From positions 90,001 to 154,000 of the forward strand of contig JADJVD010000003.1 of NCBI GenBank assembly GCA_016716745.1: 64,000 bases of DNA. Direction: 5' to 3'. Source of the stretch: Hyphomicrobiales bacterium (GTDB taxonomy: Bacteria > Pseudomonadota > Alphaproteobacteria > Rhizobiales > Beijerinckiaceae). Below the pieces are notes generated by a model, which did no database searches, was not told the origin of the DNA, and worked only from the letters and a program-made list of their open reading frames with translations. Each line of letters begins with the position of its first letter. Position 1 is the first letter of the stretch. A program made the translations under genes and the position numbers. Positions 29,162-37,292 of this stretch are shown piece by piece.

Positions 29162-30433
29162 TCAGGCCTCGCTGAGGAGCAAGTGGATCGCCGCCGTCCA
29201 CGAGAAGCTGCGGCCGCCAAGCGCCTGCCCTGTCGTGGGGTCGAAATATTCGCCGAAGCCGCGCTCCGAAATCGACGCGAGGGTCGAGCGCCGCAGGCGC
29301 CCGGCCAGCGCCGCCTGCCCGCGCCGCGCGAGCCCTTCGGCGATCATCCAGTTGACGACGGCCCAGACAGGGCCGCGCCAGTAGCGCTTGGCCTCGAAGC
29401 CGCGCTCTCCCGGCAGGGTGGAGGCGACGCCCATGGCGACATCGTCGAGATGGCGCGCGAGGGTCGCCGCCATCCGTTCGATCCGGGCTGCGTCCGGAAC
29501 GCTCGTGAGCAGCGGCAACAGGCCGGCGGAGGTCCGCACCGCGATCGGCGCGCCGGCGATGAGATCGCGCGACAGATACCAGCCGCGATCCTCGCTCCAG
29601 AGGCCCGCGAGGCCGCGCGAGAGGCGCGCGATGCGGGCGCGGATGTCGGGTTCGGCGGCCGCGCCGAACCGCGGCGCGAGATCGAGCAGGGCCTCCTCCG
29701 CCGCCAGCAGGATCGCGTTGGAGCCGATGTCGGCGACGCGAAAGGGCGCGGCCGCGAACATCGCCGCCGGCGCCCAGTCGAGCGAGCGGTAGAGATCGAC
29801 GAGGTGGATGTAGCGTCGGTAGTCGGCGTCCGTCGGCCGCATCGAGGCGTCGACATGCCCGGTGTCGCGGCGGCGGATCGCGGTCGTCGTCGTCTCGGGC
29901 ACGCGGGCGAAGGGCGCGTCCCATTCCGGCGAGTTGTCGCGGCCCGTCTCCCAATTGTGCAGCGTCGAGACGAGGCCGGCGCCGTCGGGGTCGCGCGCCG
30001 CCGCGAACCAGCGGTGATAGCGATCGGCCGCTTCGAACAGCGCGAGGATGCGCGGGGCAAACGAGTCGTCGGCCCGGTCGGCGATGAATTTCAGGGCGCA
30101 GGCGAAGACCGGCGGCTGCGTGATGCCGGACGTGGCGATGCGATGGCGCGTTCCCCACACGTCGGGGCCGGGGAAATAGCTGTCCGCCGGGGCGTGGAAG
30201 ACGATGTGCGGGATCATCCCGTCCGCCCACTGGCCTTCGGCGAGCCGCTCCAGTTCGCGCAGCGCCCGGTCGATGTCGTAGGTGGCGAAGCCCATCGCGA
30301 CGAAGGCCGAGTCCCAGTTCCACTGAAAGGGATAGAGCTCGTGGGTCGGCACCGTGTAGCCGCCCCGGTCGTTGGCGGCGAGGATGGCTCTGGCCTCGGC
30401 CTGCTTGTCGTTCGCCATGGTCATGACGCTCAT
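29162..30433 (-). CDS. MGH1/GH63-like glycoside hydrolase
   Basis: 423 aa, (alpha/alpha)6-barrel glycosidase of the GH63/mannosylglycerate-hydrolase group. Conserved pieces are ELYPFQWNWDSAFVAMG near the N-terminus, ADGMIPHIVFH, LHNWETGRDNSPEWD, RYWRGPVWAVVNWM and the C-terminal GRSFSWTAA. No signal peptide, so it acts in the cytoplasm on an imported sugar. Its ATG overlaps the stop of the ABC ATPase (ATGA), tying it to the sugar importer. Candidate substrates are glucosyl- or mannosyl-glycerate, or other small alpha-glycosides; this is inference from family and context. Confidence 0.82.
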   Translation of the reverse strand: MSVMTMANDKQAEARAILAANDRGGYTVPTHELYPFQWNWDSAFVAMGFATYDIDRALRELERLAEGQWADGMIPHIVFHAPADSYFPGPDVWGTRHRIATSGITQPPVFACALKFIADRADDSFAPRILALFEAADRYHRWFAAARDPDGAGLVSTLHNWETGRDNSPEWDAPFARVPETTTTAIRRRDTGHVDASMRPTDADYRRYIHLVDLYRSLDWAPAAMFAAAPFRVADIGSNAILLAAEEALLDLAPRFGAAAEPDIRARIARLSRGLAGLWSEDRGWYLSRDLIAGAPIAVRTSAGLLPLLTSVPDAARIERMAATLARHLDDVAMGVASTLPGERGFEAKRYWRGPVWAVVNWMIAEGLARRGQAALAGRLRRSTLASISERGFGEYFDPTTGQALGGRSFSWTAAIHLLLSEA

Positions 30434-31491
30434 GCTGCGGCTCCCGGGGATGCGCCGAGGGATCGGCCGCTTTGCGGGTCGATCCAGACGATCCGATCGA
30501 GGGCGGGGGAGAGGCTCAGCCGGTCGCCGGGCCGGACGCGCGCGTCGGGCCGCGCCGCGACACGCGCCAGTTGCCCCTCGATCCGGCCCGTGAGCAGCAG
30601 CGTCGCGCCCAGAGGCTCGCAGACGACGACATCGAAGGGCAGGCCGCCGCTGTCCGAAATCGCGATGTCCTCGGCCCGGATCCCCGCCGTGACGAGGCCG
30701 TCGCCCGCGGCGACGGGGCTTGAAAACGCGCCCAGCCGCGCCGCGCCGCCGCTCACCGGCATGTCGATGAAGTTCATCGGCGGCGATCCGACGAAGCCGC
30801 CGACGAAGCGCGTCGCGGGCCTTTCATAGAGCGCCTGAGGCCGGTCGATCTGTTCGATGACGCCCTCGTGCATGACGGCGACGCGGTCGGCCAGGCCCAT
30901 CGCCTCGGTCTGGTCATGGGTGACATACACGGTCGTCGCGCCGGACGCGGCGAGGACGGATTTCAGCTCCGAGCGCATTTCGAGCCGCAACAGCGCATCG
31001 AGGTTGGAGAGGGGTTCGTCCATCAAGAGCACGGCCGGCTGCACCGCCAGCGCGCGCGCCACCGCCACGCGCTGACGCTGCCCGCCCGAGAGCTTCGCGG
31101 GGTAGCGTTCGAGATAGGGCTCGATGTGCAACAGGCCCGACGCGCGCTCGACCTGCGTCTTCACGTCGGCGTCGCTCGCGCCCTTCATGCGCAATCCGAA
31201 GGCGACGTTCTCGTAGACGGTCATGTGCGGAAAGACCGCATAGTTCTGGAACACCATCGCCAGGCCGCGCTCGCGCGGGGGCAGGGCGGAGACGTCGCGT
31301 CCGCCGATGCGGATGCGGCCCGCGGTCTGCTGCTCGAGCCCCGCGATGATGCGCAGCAACGTGGTCTTGCCGCAGCCGGAAGGGCCGAGCAGCGCGATGA
31401 ACTCGCCGTCCGCCACCTCCAGCGACAATTCCCGCAGCGCGGCGACGGCGCCGAACCTTTTCTCGATACGGTCGATCGTGATGCCGGCCAT
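30430..31491 (-). CDS. Sugar ABC transporter ATP-binding protein (MalK/UgpC type)
   Basis: 353 aa. NBD with Walker A GPSGCGKTT, Q-loop VFQNYAVFPHMTVYENVAFGL, signature LSGGQRQRVAVARAL, Walker B LLMDEPLSNLD and the switch His in VYVTHDQTEAM. A C-terminal TOBE regulatory domain (~residues 235-350) follows. It serves the CUT1 permeases upstream. The ATG at 31491 gives the standard MalK start (MAGITIDRIEKRFG); a long upstream extension is a shadow of the permease gene. Confidence 0.95.
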   Translation of the reverse strand: MAGITIDRIEKRFGAVAALRELSLEVADGEFIALLGPSGCGKTTLLRIIAGLEQQTAGRIRIGGRDVSALPPRERGLAMVFQNYAVFPHMTVYENVAFGLRMKGASDADVKTQVERASGLLHIEPYLERYPAKLSGGQRQRVAVARALAVQPAVLLMDEPLSNLDALLRLEMRSELKSVLAASGATTVYVTHDQTEAMGLADRVAVMHEGVIEQIDRPQALYERPATRFVGGFVGSPPMNFIDMPVSGGAARLGAFSSPVAAGDGLVTAGIRAEDIAISDSGGLPFDVVVCEPLGATLLLTGRIEGQLARVAARPDARVRPGDRLSLSPALDRIVWIDPQSGRSLGASPGAAA

Positions 31492-31499
31492 GTCGGCGC

Positions 31500-32324
31500 C
31501 TATCGGTTGGCGACGCCCCACATCGCGAAGAGATATTTTCTCACTGCGAACATGAAGACGACGGAGGGAAGGATGAGCAGGAAACCGCCGGCGAAGCGGA
31601 AATGCAGCGGCGATTCCGCCAGCACGGTGAGGAGGTAGGCCGTCAGCGTCTTGTTGCGCACGGTGAGGACGGAGGCGGCGAACACCTCGTTCCACGAAAT
31701 GACGAAGGCGAAGATCGCCGCCGCCGCGAGTCCGGGCAGCGCGAGCGGCAGCACGATCTTGCGGAACGCCTGAAACCCCGTGCAGCCGAACACCCAGGCC
31801 GCTTCCTCCAGTTCGCGCGGGATGCCCATGAACAGGCTCGAGGAGACGAGCGCGGCGAAGGGCAGGGCCAGCGCGGTATGCACCAGCGCGACGCCGACGG
31901 CGGTGTCGTAGAGGCCCACGCGGATGAACGTCACCGTCAACGGCAACGCGAGGATCGCCAGCGGAAAGGCGCGGGTGAGAACGACCAGCATGCGGAAAGC
32001 GCTCTGACCGGCGAAGGCGTAGCGGGCGAGCGCGTAGCCGGCCGGCGCGCCGAGCAGCAGCGAGAACAGCATGGTGAGGCCGGCGACGAGCGCGCCGTTG
32101 AGCGCGGCGGCCCAGACGCCATCGACGGCGAGAAACGCCTGCATCGCGGCCAGCGTCGTATCCCACGGCATCAGCGATTTGGGCCAGCGGAACACGCCGG
32201 CGCGCCCGCCGAAGGCGCCGAGCGCGATCAGATAGATCGGCGCCAGCACCCAGACGCACAGCATCGCGATTCCGGACCAGAAGACGAGCCCGCGCAGGCG
32301 GCGCGAAACGGGAGCGCCGGTCAT
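31500..32324 (-). CDS. Carbohydrate ABC transporter permease (MalG type)
   Basis: 274 aa with six membrane helices. The cytoplasmic EAA loop that contacts the ATPase is ELEEAAWVFGCTGFQAFRKIVLP in part (ELEEAAWVFG...LPLALPG). Starts at an ATG that overlaps the preceding permease stop (ATGA). One of two CUT1 membrane subunits of the operon, delivering the sugar for the downstream glycosidase. Confidence 0.93.
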   Translation of the reverse strand: MTGAPVSRRLRGLVFWSGIAMLCVWVLAPIYLIALGAFGGRAGVFRWPKSLMPWDTTLAAMQAFLAVDGVWAAALNGALVAGLTMLFSLLLGAPAGYALARYAFAGQSAFRMLVVLTRAFPLAILALPLTVTFIRVGLYDTAVGVALVHTALALPFAALVSSSLFMGIPRELEEAAWVFGCTGFQAFRKIVLPLALPGLAAAAIFAFVISWNEVFAASVLTVRNKTLTAYLLTVLAESPLHFRFAGGFLLILPSVVFMFAVRKYLFAMWGVANR

Positions 32325-33169
32325 GGCTGCGTCTCCGGCCGCGTCGCGAGCGCCTTGATGTAGACGACCGTCGCGGCGAGCGAGATCGCCATGACGAGGA
32401 TGGCGTAGGCGGCGGCCACGCCATTGTTCTGGTTGCCGTGCTGCCAGGCGTAGGCCTCGCCCACCAGCACGGGGAAATTGCGCCCCGACAGCGCATAGAC
32501 GACGGCGAACACCTCGAAGGCGAGCACCGTGCGCAGGATCAGCGCCGACTGGATCGAGGGCTTCAGCAGCGGCAGCGTGATCCTGCGAAAGCGCGTCCAG
32601 GCGTCGGCGCCGAAGATTTCCGCCGCCTCGGCGTATTCCTTCGGGATCAGTTGCAGGCCGGCGATCAGGATGACGAGAACGATCGCGGTGGCGCGCCACA
32701 ACTCGGCCAGAACGACGCCGACGAAGAGGCTGACCGGCGTCTCGTAGGACAGCCAGTTCACGGGGCCGTCGACGAGCCCGAGCATGTTCAGGACGGTGTT
32801 GAAATAGCCGCGGTCCTGAAGGATCGACAGCCAGACGAGTCCCGCCGCCAGATCGGAGGCGCCGAGCGGGATGATGAGGATCCAGAGCACGAGATCGCGC
32901 CCCTTCTCCAGCTTCTGCACCATCATCGCCATCGCCAGCGCGAGGCAGAGCTGGAGCGGAATGACCGTCAGCACGAGCAGGAAGGTGTTGCGGATCGACA
33001 GGCCGAAGTTGAGGTCGCCCACCATCTTGGCGAAGTTGGCGAGCGAGGCCGCGCCGTCATGGGTGAAGGCGAGCGCGATCGTCTGGACCAGCGGCGCGAC
33101 GAAGAGCGCCAGCAGGAAGACCGTCGCCGGGCCGATCAGCAGATAGGGCAGGAGGCGGGAGCGCGACAT
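32321..33169 (-). CDS. Sugar ABC transporter permease (MalF type)
   Basis: 282 aa, six helices. First helix LLPYLLIGPATVFLLALFVA; the EAA loop is YAEAAEIFGADAWTRFRRI followed by TLPLLKPSI. It pairs with the MalG-type subunit downstream, whose start it overlaps. A strong stem-loop lies between it and the upstream binding-protein gene. Confidence 0.93.
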   Translation of the reverse strand: MSRSRLLPYLLIGPATVFLLALFVAPLVQTIALAFTHDGAASLANFAKMVGDLNFGLSIRNTFLLVLTVIPLQLCLALAMAMMVQKLEKGRDLVLWILIIPLGASDLAAGLVWLSILQDRGYFNTVLNMLGLVDGPVNWLSYETPVSLFVGVVLAELWRATAIVLVILIAGLQLIPKEYAEAAEIFGADAWTRFRRITLPLLKPSIQSALILRTVLAFEVFAVVYALSGRNFPVLVGEAYAWQHGNQNNGVAAAYAILVMAISLAATVVYIKALATRPETQP

Positions 33170-33187
33170 GACGATCTCACCGGGAGC

Positions 33188-33211
33188 GCCCCTCCCGCGC
33201 GGGGGAGGGGC
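33188..33211 (-). promoter_or_regulatory. Intercistronic stem-loop between binding protein and permease genes
   Basis: A perfect nine-base-pair stem GCCCCTCCC/GGGAGGGGC with a six-base loop lies in the 60-base gap downstream of the binding-protein gene. No T-run follows on the transcribed strand. Its position matches the malE-malF hairpins of enteric bacteria that protect the upstream mRNA and give more binding protein than permease; that role is inferred. Confidence 0.6.
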
Positions 33212-33229
33212 GGCGACAGGGCGGCGCGG

Positions 33230-34510
33230 TCAGTTCACCTTGCAGGCGCCATCGCCCGGCTTGTCGGGCGCCCAGCAGGGGGCCTTGGTCTCGTTCATGA
33301 TGGTCTGGAGCGTCGCGGCCTGCGCGTCGAGCGTGGCGCGGATCGGCGCGCCGCGCAGCACGATCGCCTGGAACGTGTCGACATAGACCTTGTTGAACTC
33401 GCCGCCCTTGGCGCCGAGGCCGACAGGCAGCAGCGAGACCAGCGCGTCCTTAGCCCCTTGCGTCTTGGCGACGCCCTCGACCAGCAGCTTGATGCCGCCC
33501 GGCAGATCCGCCGGCAGATCGGCCTTCACGACGGGGAAGAAGCCGAGTTCCCGCGCCATGGCGATCTGCGTCTCCGGCTTCAGGAGATGTTCGATGGTCG
33601 CCATCGCGCCCGCCTTGTTCGGCGCGTTCGGCGCGACGCCGAGGCCCGCGACCACCGGCATGAAGCCGCGGCCCTTGCCGGCGGACGGCGCGGGGAAGGT
33701 GACGTAGTCGTTCGGCGCGGCGACCAGCGCGTCTTTCAGGCGCGCGACGTGATCGAACGCGATCATCACCTCGCCCGCCATCAGCGGCTCCTGCATGAAA
33801 TCGTACGAGGCCGAGTTCGGATTGACGTGCGCCCAGAGATCCTTGAACGCGCCCCACATCGCCTCGGCCTCGGCGCTCTTGAACGTGGCGACGACGCCGC
33901 CGGTGTAGGAGGGGTAGAGATAGCCCTGGAAAAATCGGGCGAGCAGACCCTTCGGCCCCGCCGGGAAGCCGAGCGCGCGCTTGCCGGTCTTGTCCTGAAT
34001 GGCCTTGGCCCAGTCCTTGAGCTGAGCGTAGGTGAGGCTGTTCACGTCGGCGCCGGCGGGCAGATACTGAAGCGCCTCCTTCCTGGCGGCCATGATGTAG
34101 GTCGCCTGCATCCAGGGAATGTACATCTGGCTGTTCGTGCCGAGCTTGCCGAGCGCCATCATCGCGTCCGGCACGCCGAGCGCCGTGGCCTTGGCGACGA
34201 GGCCGTCCACCGGCTCGAGCCCCTTGGAGGCGACCAGCGGGGCGAGTTCGCCATGCAGGGCGCCGACCATCGAAATCGTGCGCTTGCCGGCCTGCGTCTC
34301 GGCGTCCATGCGCGTCTGGAAGGGCGAGGGCTCCTCGACCACGAAGGTCACCGGCCCCGGCGCGCCCTTGAGGATGATCTGGCGCACCTTGGTGGCCTCC
34401 TCCACGGGGCGCAGCTGCGTCGAGAGGAAGATGGTTTCCTGCGCCATCGCGCCGGTCAGGGCCGCGCCCGAGACGGCGGCGGCGGCCAGCAGTCGCTTCA
34501 ATCCAGTCAT
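33230..34510 (-). CDS. Sugar ABC transporter extracellular binding protein
   Basis: 426 aa, family 1 (MalE-like) binding protein. A signal peptide (LKRLLAAAAVSGAALTGAMA, cleavage before QETIFLS) directs it to the periplasm. The ligand-binding body has GKRTISMVGALHGELAPL, YIPWMQATYIMAARKEAL and PNKAGAMATIEHLLKPETQ, common to CUT1 receptors. Two in-frame ATGs lie six bases apart; the second (34510) is preferred because GGGAG is then six bases away rather than touching. First structural gene of the sugar operon after the LacI regulator. Confidence 0.9.
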   Translation of the reverse strand: MTGLKRLLAAAAVSGAALTGAMAQETIFLSTQLRPVEEATKVRQIILKGAPGPVTFVVEEPSPFQTRMDAETQAGKRTISMVGALHGELAPLVASKGLEPVDGLVAKATALGVPDAMMALGKLGTNSQMYIPWMQATYIMAARKEALQYLPAGADVNSLTYAQLKDWAKAIQDKTGKRALGFPAGPKGLLARFFQGYLYPSYTGGVVATFKSAEAEAMWGAFKDLWAHVNPNSASYDFMQEPLMAGEVMIAFDHVARLKDALVAAPNDYVTFPAPSAGKGRGFMPVVAGLGVAPNAPNKAGAMATIEHLLKPETQIAMARELGFFPVVKADLPADLPGGIKLLVEGVAKTQGAKDALVSLLPVGLGAKGGEFNKVYVDTFQAIVLRGAPIRATLDAQAATLQTIMNETKAPCWAPDKPGDGACKVN

Positions 34511-34569
34511 GGTCATCTCCCTACGGTTCGAAGCGCCGGGTTTTCCCGGTCGCGGGATCGGTCGAAAAC

Positions 34570-35577
34570 TCAGCCCGCCTCCGCCGAGGAGGCGCGCAGG
34601 ATCTGGCGCAGCGGAAACACGTCGCCCGTCGGTTCGGGCGCGTCGCGCCGGAGGAGAGTCAGCAGCTTGTCGGCGAGGCGCTCGCCGACGGCGCGCACGT
34701 CGAGCTCCATGGTGGTCAGCGCGGGATGGGTGAACCGCGAGGCGTGGATGTTGTCGTGGCCCGTCACGGCGACATCTCGCCCGACCACGAGGCCGGCGGC
34801 CTGCGCGGCCCGCACGGCGCCGAGGGCGATGCGGTCGGTCGCGCAGATCAGCGCGGTGGGGCGGTCCGGTCCGGCCAGAAGCGCCGCCGCCGCCTGCTCG
34901 CCAGCCTCCTCGGCGGAGGCGCACATGGTCTGAAGATCGTCCCGCAGGCCGGCGGCCTGCATCGCCATGCGCCAGCCGCGGGCGCGGAACCAGGCAAAAG
35001 TGAAATGGTCGGGCGCCGCCAGATGCGCGATCCGCCGGTGGCCGAGCGCCGCCATGCGGCTCGTGACCTCGCGGAAGCCGGCTTCGCCGTCGCCGTCGAC
35101 GAAGGCGTAGGGCGTCTGCGTTTCGGTGCGTCCGTGGCAGACGAAGGGCAGGCCCGCCTCCTGCAGGAGGGCGATGCGCTCGTCGCGCCGGCGCGTTCGC
35201 ACGAGGATGCAGGCGTCCGCGCGTCGATCCTTGACGATGCGCCTGTAGGCCGCCAGCTCCTCCGCGCCCGGCCTTGCCGCCAGCAGCATCAGATCGTAGC
35301 GCCGCGCCGCCAGCCGCTCGCCGATCACGGCGAGGAGGTCGACGAACGCCGGTTCGTAGAACCGGCCCGGCTCTGTCGGCATGATCAGCGCGACCGTTTC
35401 GCTCGATCCCTTGCGCAAGCGCCGGGCGGCGGAGTTGGGGCGATACCCGACGGCGGCCGCCGCCGTCCTCACGCGCTCGCGCGTGGCGGCCGACACATCC
35501 GCATAGCCGTCGAGCGCCCGCGAAACCGTGGTGATCGACAGGCCGAGGTCGGACGCGAGGCTGCGGAGCGATGTCAT
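34570..35577 (-). CDS. LacI-family transcriptional regulator
   Basis: 335 aa. The HTH is at residues 1-25 (TSLRSLASDLGLSITTVSRAL) with the hinge VGYRPNSAARRLRKG; the periplasmic-binding-like effector domain covers ~60-330 (ICATDRIALGAVRAAQAAGL, VAVTGHDNIHASRFTHPALT). It heads the operon of sugar importer plus glycosidase, so it probably represses it and itself. A near-perfect LacI-type palindrome lies 31 bases upstream of its start. The upstream open extension of the frame is non-coding. Confidence 0.94.
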   Translation of the reverse strand: MTSLRSLASDLGLSITTVSRALDGYADVSAATRERVRTAAAAVGYRPNSAARRLRKGSSETVALIMPTEPGRFYEPAFVDLLAVIGERLAARRYDLMLLAARPGAEELAAYRRIVKDRRADACILVRTRRRDERIALLQEAGLPFVCHGRTETQTPYAFVDGDGEAGFREVTSRMAALGHRRIAHLAAPDHFTFAWFRARGWRMAMQAAGLRDDLQTMCASAEEAGEQAAAALLAGPDRPTALICATDRIALGAVRAAQAAGLVVGRDVAVTGHDNIHASRFTHPALTTMELDVRAVGERLADKLLTLLRRDAPEPTGDVFPLRQILRASSAEAG

Positions 35578-35607
35578 GAACCGTTCCCGAGACGGGTGGG
35601 ATATTGA

Positions 35608-35623
35608 TCCGAAACGTTTTGGA
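35608..35623. promoter_or_regulatory. LacI-family operator upstream of the regulator/sugar operon
   Basis: The 16-mer TCCGAAACGTTTTGGA is palindromic except for one base pair and has the central CG flanked by AAA/TTT typical of LacI/GalR operators. It sits between the lacI-type gene and the divergent peptidase gene, so it could act on both. Confidence 0.72.
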
Positions 35624-35794
35624 GAGTCAAACGGGCGCCTCCGGCGCGCGCCGCCCGGGCATTGCGGCGCGCATCGCGCGATCGGGTTCGTGCGAGGATC
35701 ACGGCCCGTATCGTGGGGCTTGGCCTGACGCGGGGCGGAGGCCATGCTCCGGCCGCCGTGGCGGACGCCGCGGATCGAGACGATGGGAGCGGCT

Positions 35795-37225
35795 ATGGGA
35801 GATGTGGTGACGAGCGGCGCCGCGGGCCGCGACGCGGCGATCGCCCGCGCGCATGAGGCGTTCGCCAGCGGCGCCTTTCGCGAAACGCTGGCGCGCCGCG
35901 TCGCCATCGCGACCGAAAGCCAGACTCCCGACCGTGCGCCCGAACTGATGCGCTACCTCGTCGAGGAGATGGCGCCGGATTTCGCGGCGATGGGGTTTCG
36001 CACCGAGATTGTCGCCAATCCGCGCGAGGGCGGCCCGTTCCTGCTCGCCGAGCGGATCGAGGATCCGGCGCTGCCGACGGTGCTCGGCTACGGCCATGGC
36101 GACGTCATCCGCGGCATGGACGCGGAGTGGTCGGACGGGCTCTCGCCCTGGCGGCTCGCGCAGCGCGGCGAACGCTGGTACGGACGCGGCGTCGTCGACA
36201 ACAAGGGCCAGCACCAGATCAACATGACCGCGCTGAAGGCGGTGATCGACACGCGCGGCCGGCTCGGCTTCAACGCCAAATACATCATCGAGATGGGGGA
36301 GGAGACCGGCTCGCCGGGCCTGCGCGAGATCTGCGAGGCTCATCGCGCGCGCCTGTCCGCCGACCTGCTGATCGCCTCCGACGGTCCGCGGCTCAGCGCG
36401 GCGCGGCCGACGATCTTTCTGGGCGCGCGCGGCGGCTTCAATTTCGATCTGTGGATCGACGCGCGCGAGGGCGGCCACCATTCCGGCAATTGGGGCGGGC
36501 TGATCTCCAATCCCGGCATCGAACTGGCCCACGCCATCGCCTGCCTCGTCGGGCCGAACGGGCAGATCCGCGTGCCGGAGTTCACGCCGGAGGGCATTCC
36601 CGACAGCGTGCGGCGCGCGCTCGCCGACATCGAGGTCGTCTCGACCGATGGCGGCCCGCAGATCGAGCCGCGCTGGGGCGAGCCCGGACTCACGCTCGCC
36701 GAAAAGGTGTTCGGCTGGTGCAATCTCGAAGTGCTGGCGTTCGAATGCGGCAATCCGCGCGCGCCCGTCAACGCGATCCCGCCGCGCGCCTGGGCGCGGA
36801 TGCAGTTGCGCTTCGTCGTCGGCGTCGACACCGAGGCGCTGATGCCGGCGTTGCGCCGGTTTCTGGATCGGCACGGATTCGCGCATGTGCAGGTCGCGCC
36901 CTCGCGCGAGACGATGTTCGTCGCCACGCGCATGGACCCGGATCATCCCTTTGTGCGCTTCGCCGTCGCGTCGCTGACGCGCACGCATGGCGGGAAGCCG
37001 GCGATCCTGCCCAATCTCGGCGGCTCGCTGCCGAACGACATCTTCACCGACGTGCTGGGGCTGACGACGATCTGGGTTCCGCACTCCTATCCCGCCTGCT
37101 CGCAGCACGCGCCGAACGAGCATGTTCCGCTCTCCATCGTCGCGGAAGGGTTGAAGCTGATGGCGGGCCTCTACTGGGACATCGGCGACGGCCTTTCCGA
37201 ACGCGGCGCGGCAACGGCGCGTTGA
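35795..37225 (+). CDS. M20-family metallopeptidase
   Basis: 476 aa di-zinc peptidase/deacylase of the M20 (ArgE/DapE/CPG2) clan. Metal and catalytic residues visible: H101 in GYGHGDVI, D135 in VVDNKGQH, E169-E170 in EMGEETGSPG, a later Asp in IASDGP, and the C-terminal His in QHAPNEH. The dimerisation domain insertion lies around residues 215-335. The ATG at 35795 has GGAG five bases upstream; two earlier in-frame ATGs are less likely. It precedes a complete Dpp-type importer, suggesting that imported peptides or N-acyl amino acids are hydrolysed. Confidence 0.88.
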   Translation: MGDVVTSGAAGRDAAIARAHEAFASGAFRETLARRVAIATESQTPDRAPELMRYLVEEMAPDFAAMGFRTEIVANPREGGPFLLAERIEDPALPTVLGYGHGDVIRGMDAEWSDGLSPWRLAQRGERWYGRGVVDNKGQHQINMTALKAVIDTRGRLGFNAKYIIEMGEETGSPGLREICEAHRARLSADLLIASDGPRLSAARPTIFLGARGGFNFDLWIDAREGGHHSGNWGGLISNPGIELAHAIACLVGPNGQIRVPEFTPEGIPDSVRRALADIEVVSTDGGPQIEPRWGEPGLTLAEKVFGWCNLEVLAFECGNPRAPVNAIPPRAWARMQLRFVVGVDTEALMPALRRFLDRHGFAHVQVAPSRETMFVATRMDPDHPFVRFAVASLTRTHGGKPAILPNLGGSLPNDIFTDVLGLTTIWVPHSYPACSQHAPNEHVPLSIVAEGLKLMAGLYWDIGDGLSERGAATAR

Positions 37226-37250
37226 CAGTCTTTCGCCGAGCCTCGACACT
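37222..37250 (+). promoter_or_regulatory. Candidate promoter for the first Dpp operon
   Basis: TTGACA at 37222-37227 and GACACT at 37245-37250 are separated by 17 bases. The -35 box overlaps the M20 peptidase stop codon and lies about 70 bases before the binding-protein gene, which would allow the transporter to be made independently of the peptidase. Confidence 0.42.
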
Positions 37251-37292
37251 CCCGCTGGACTTGGTTGTGTCCGTCGGAACGAGGTGATCGTC

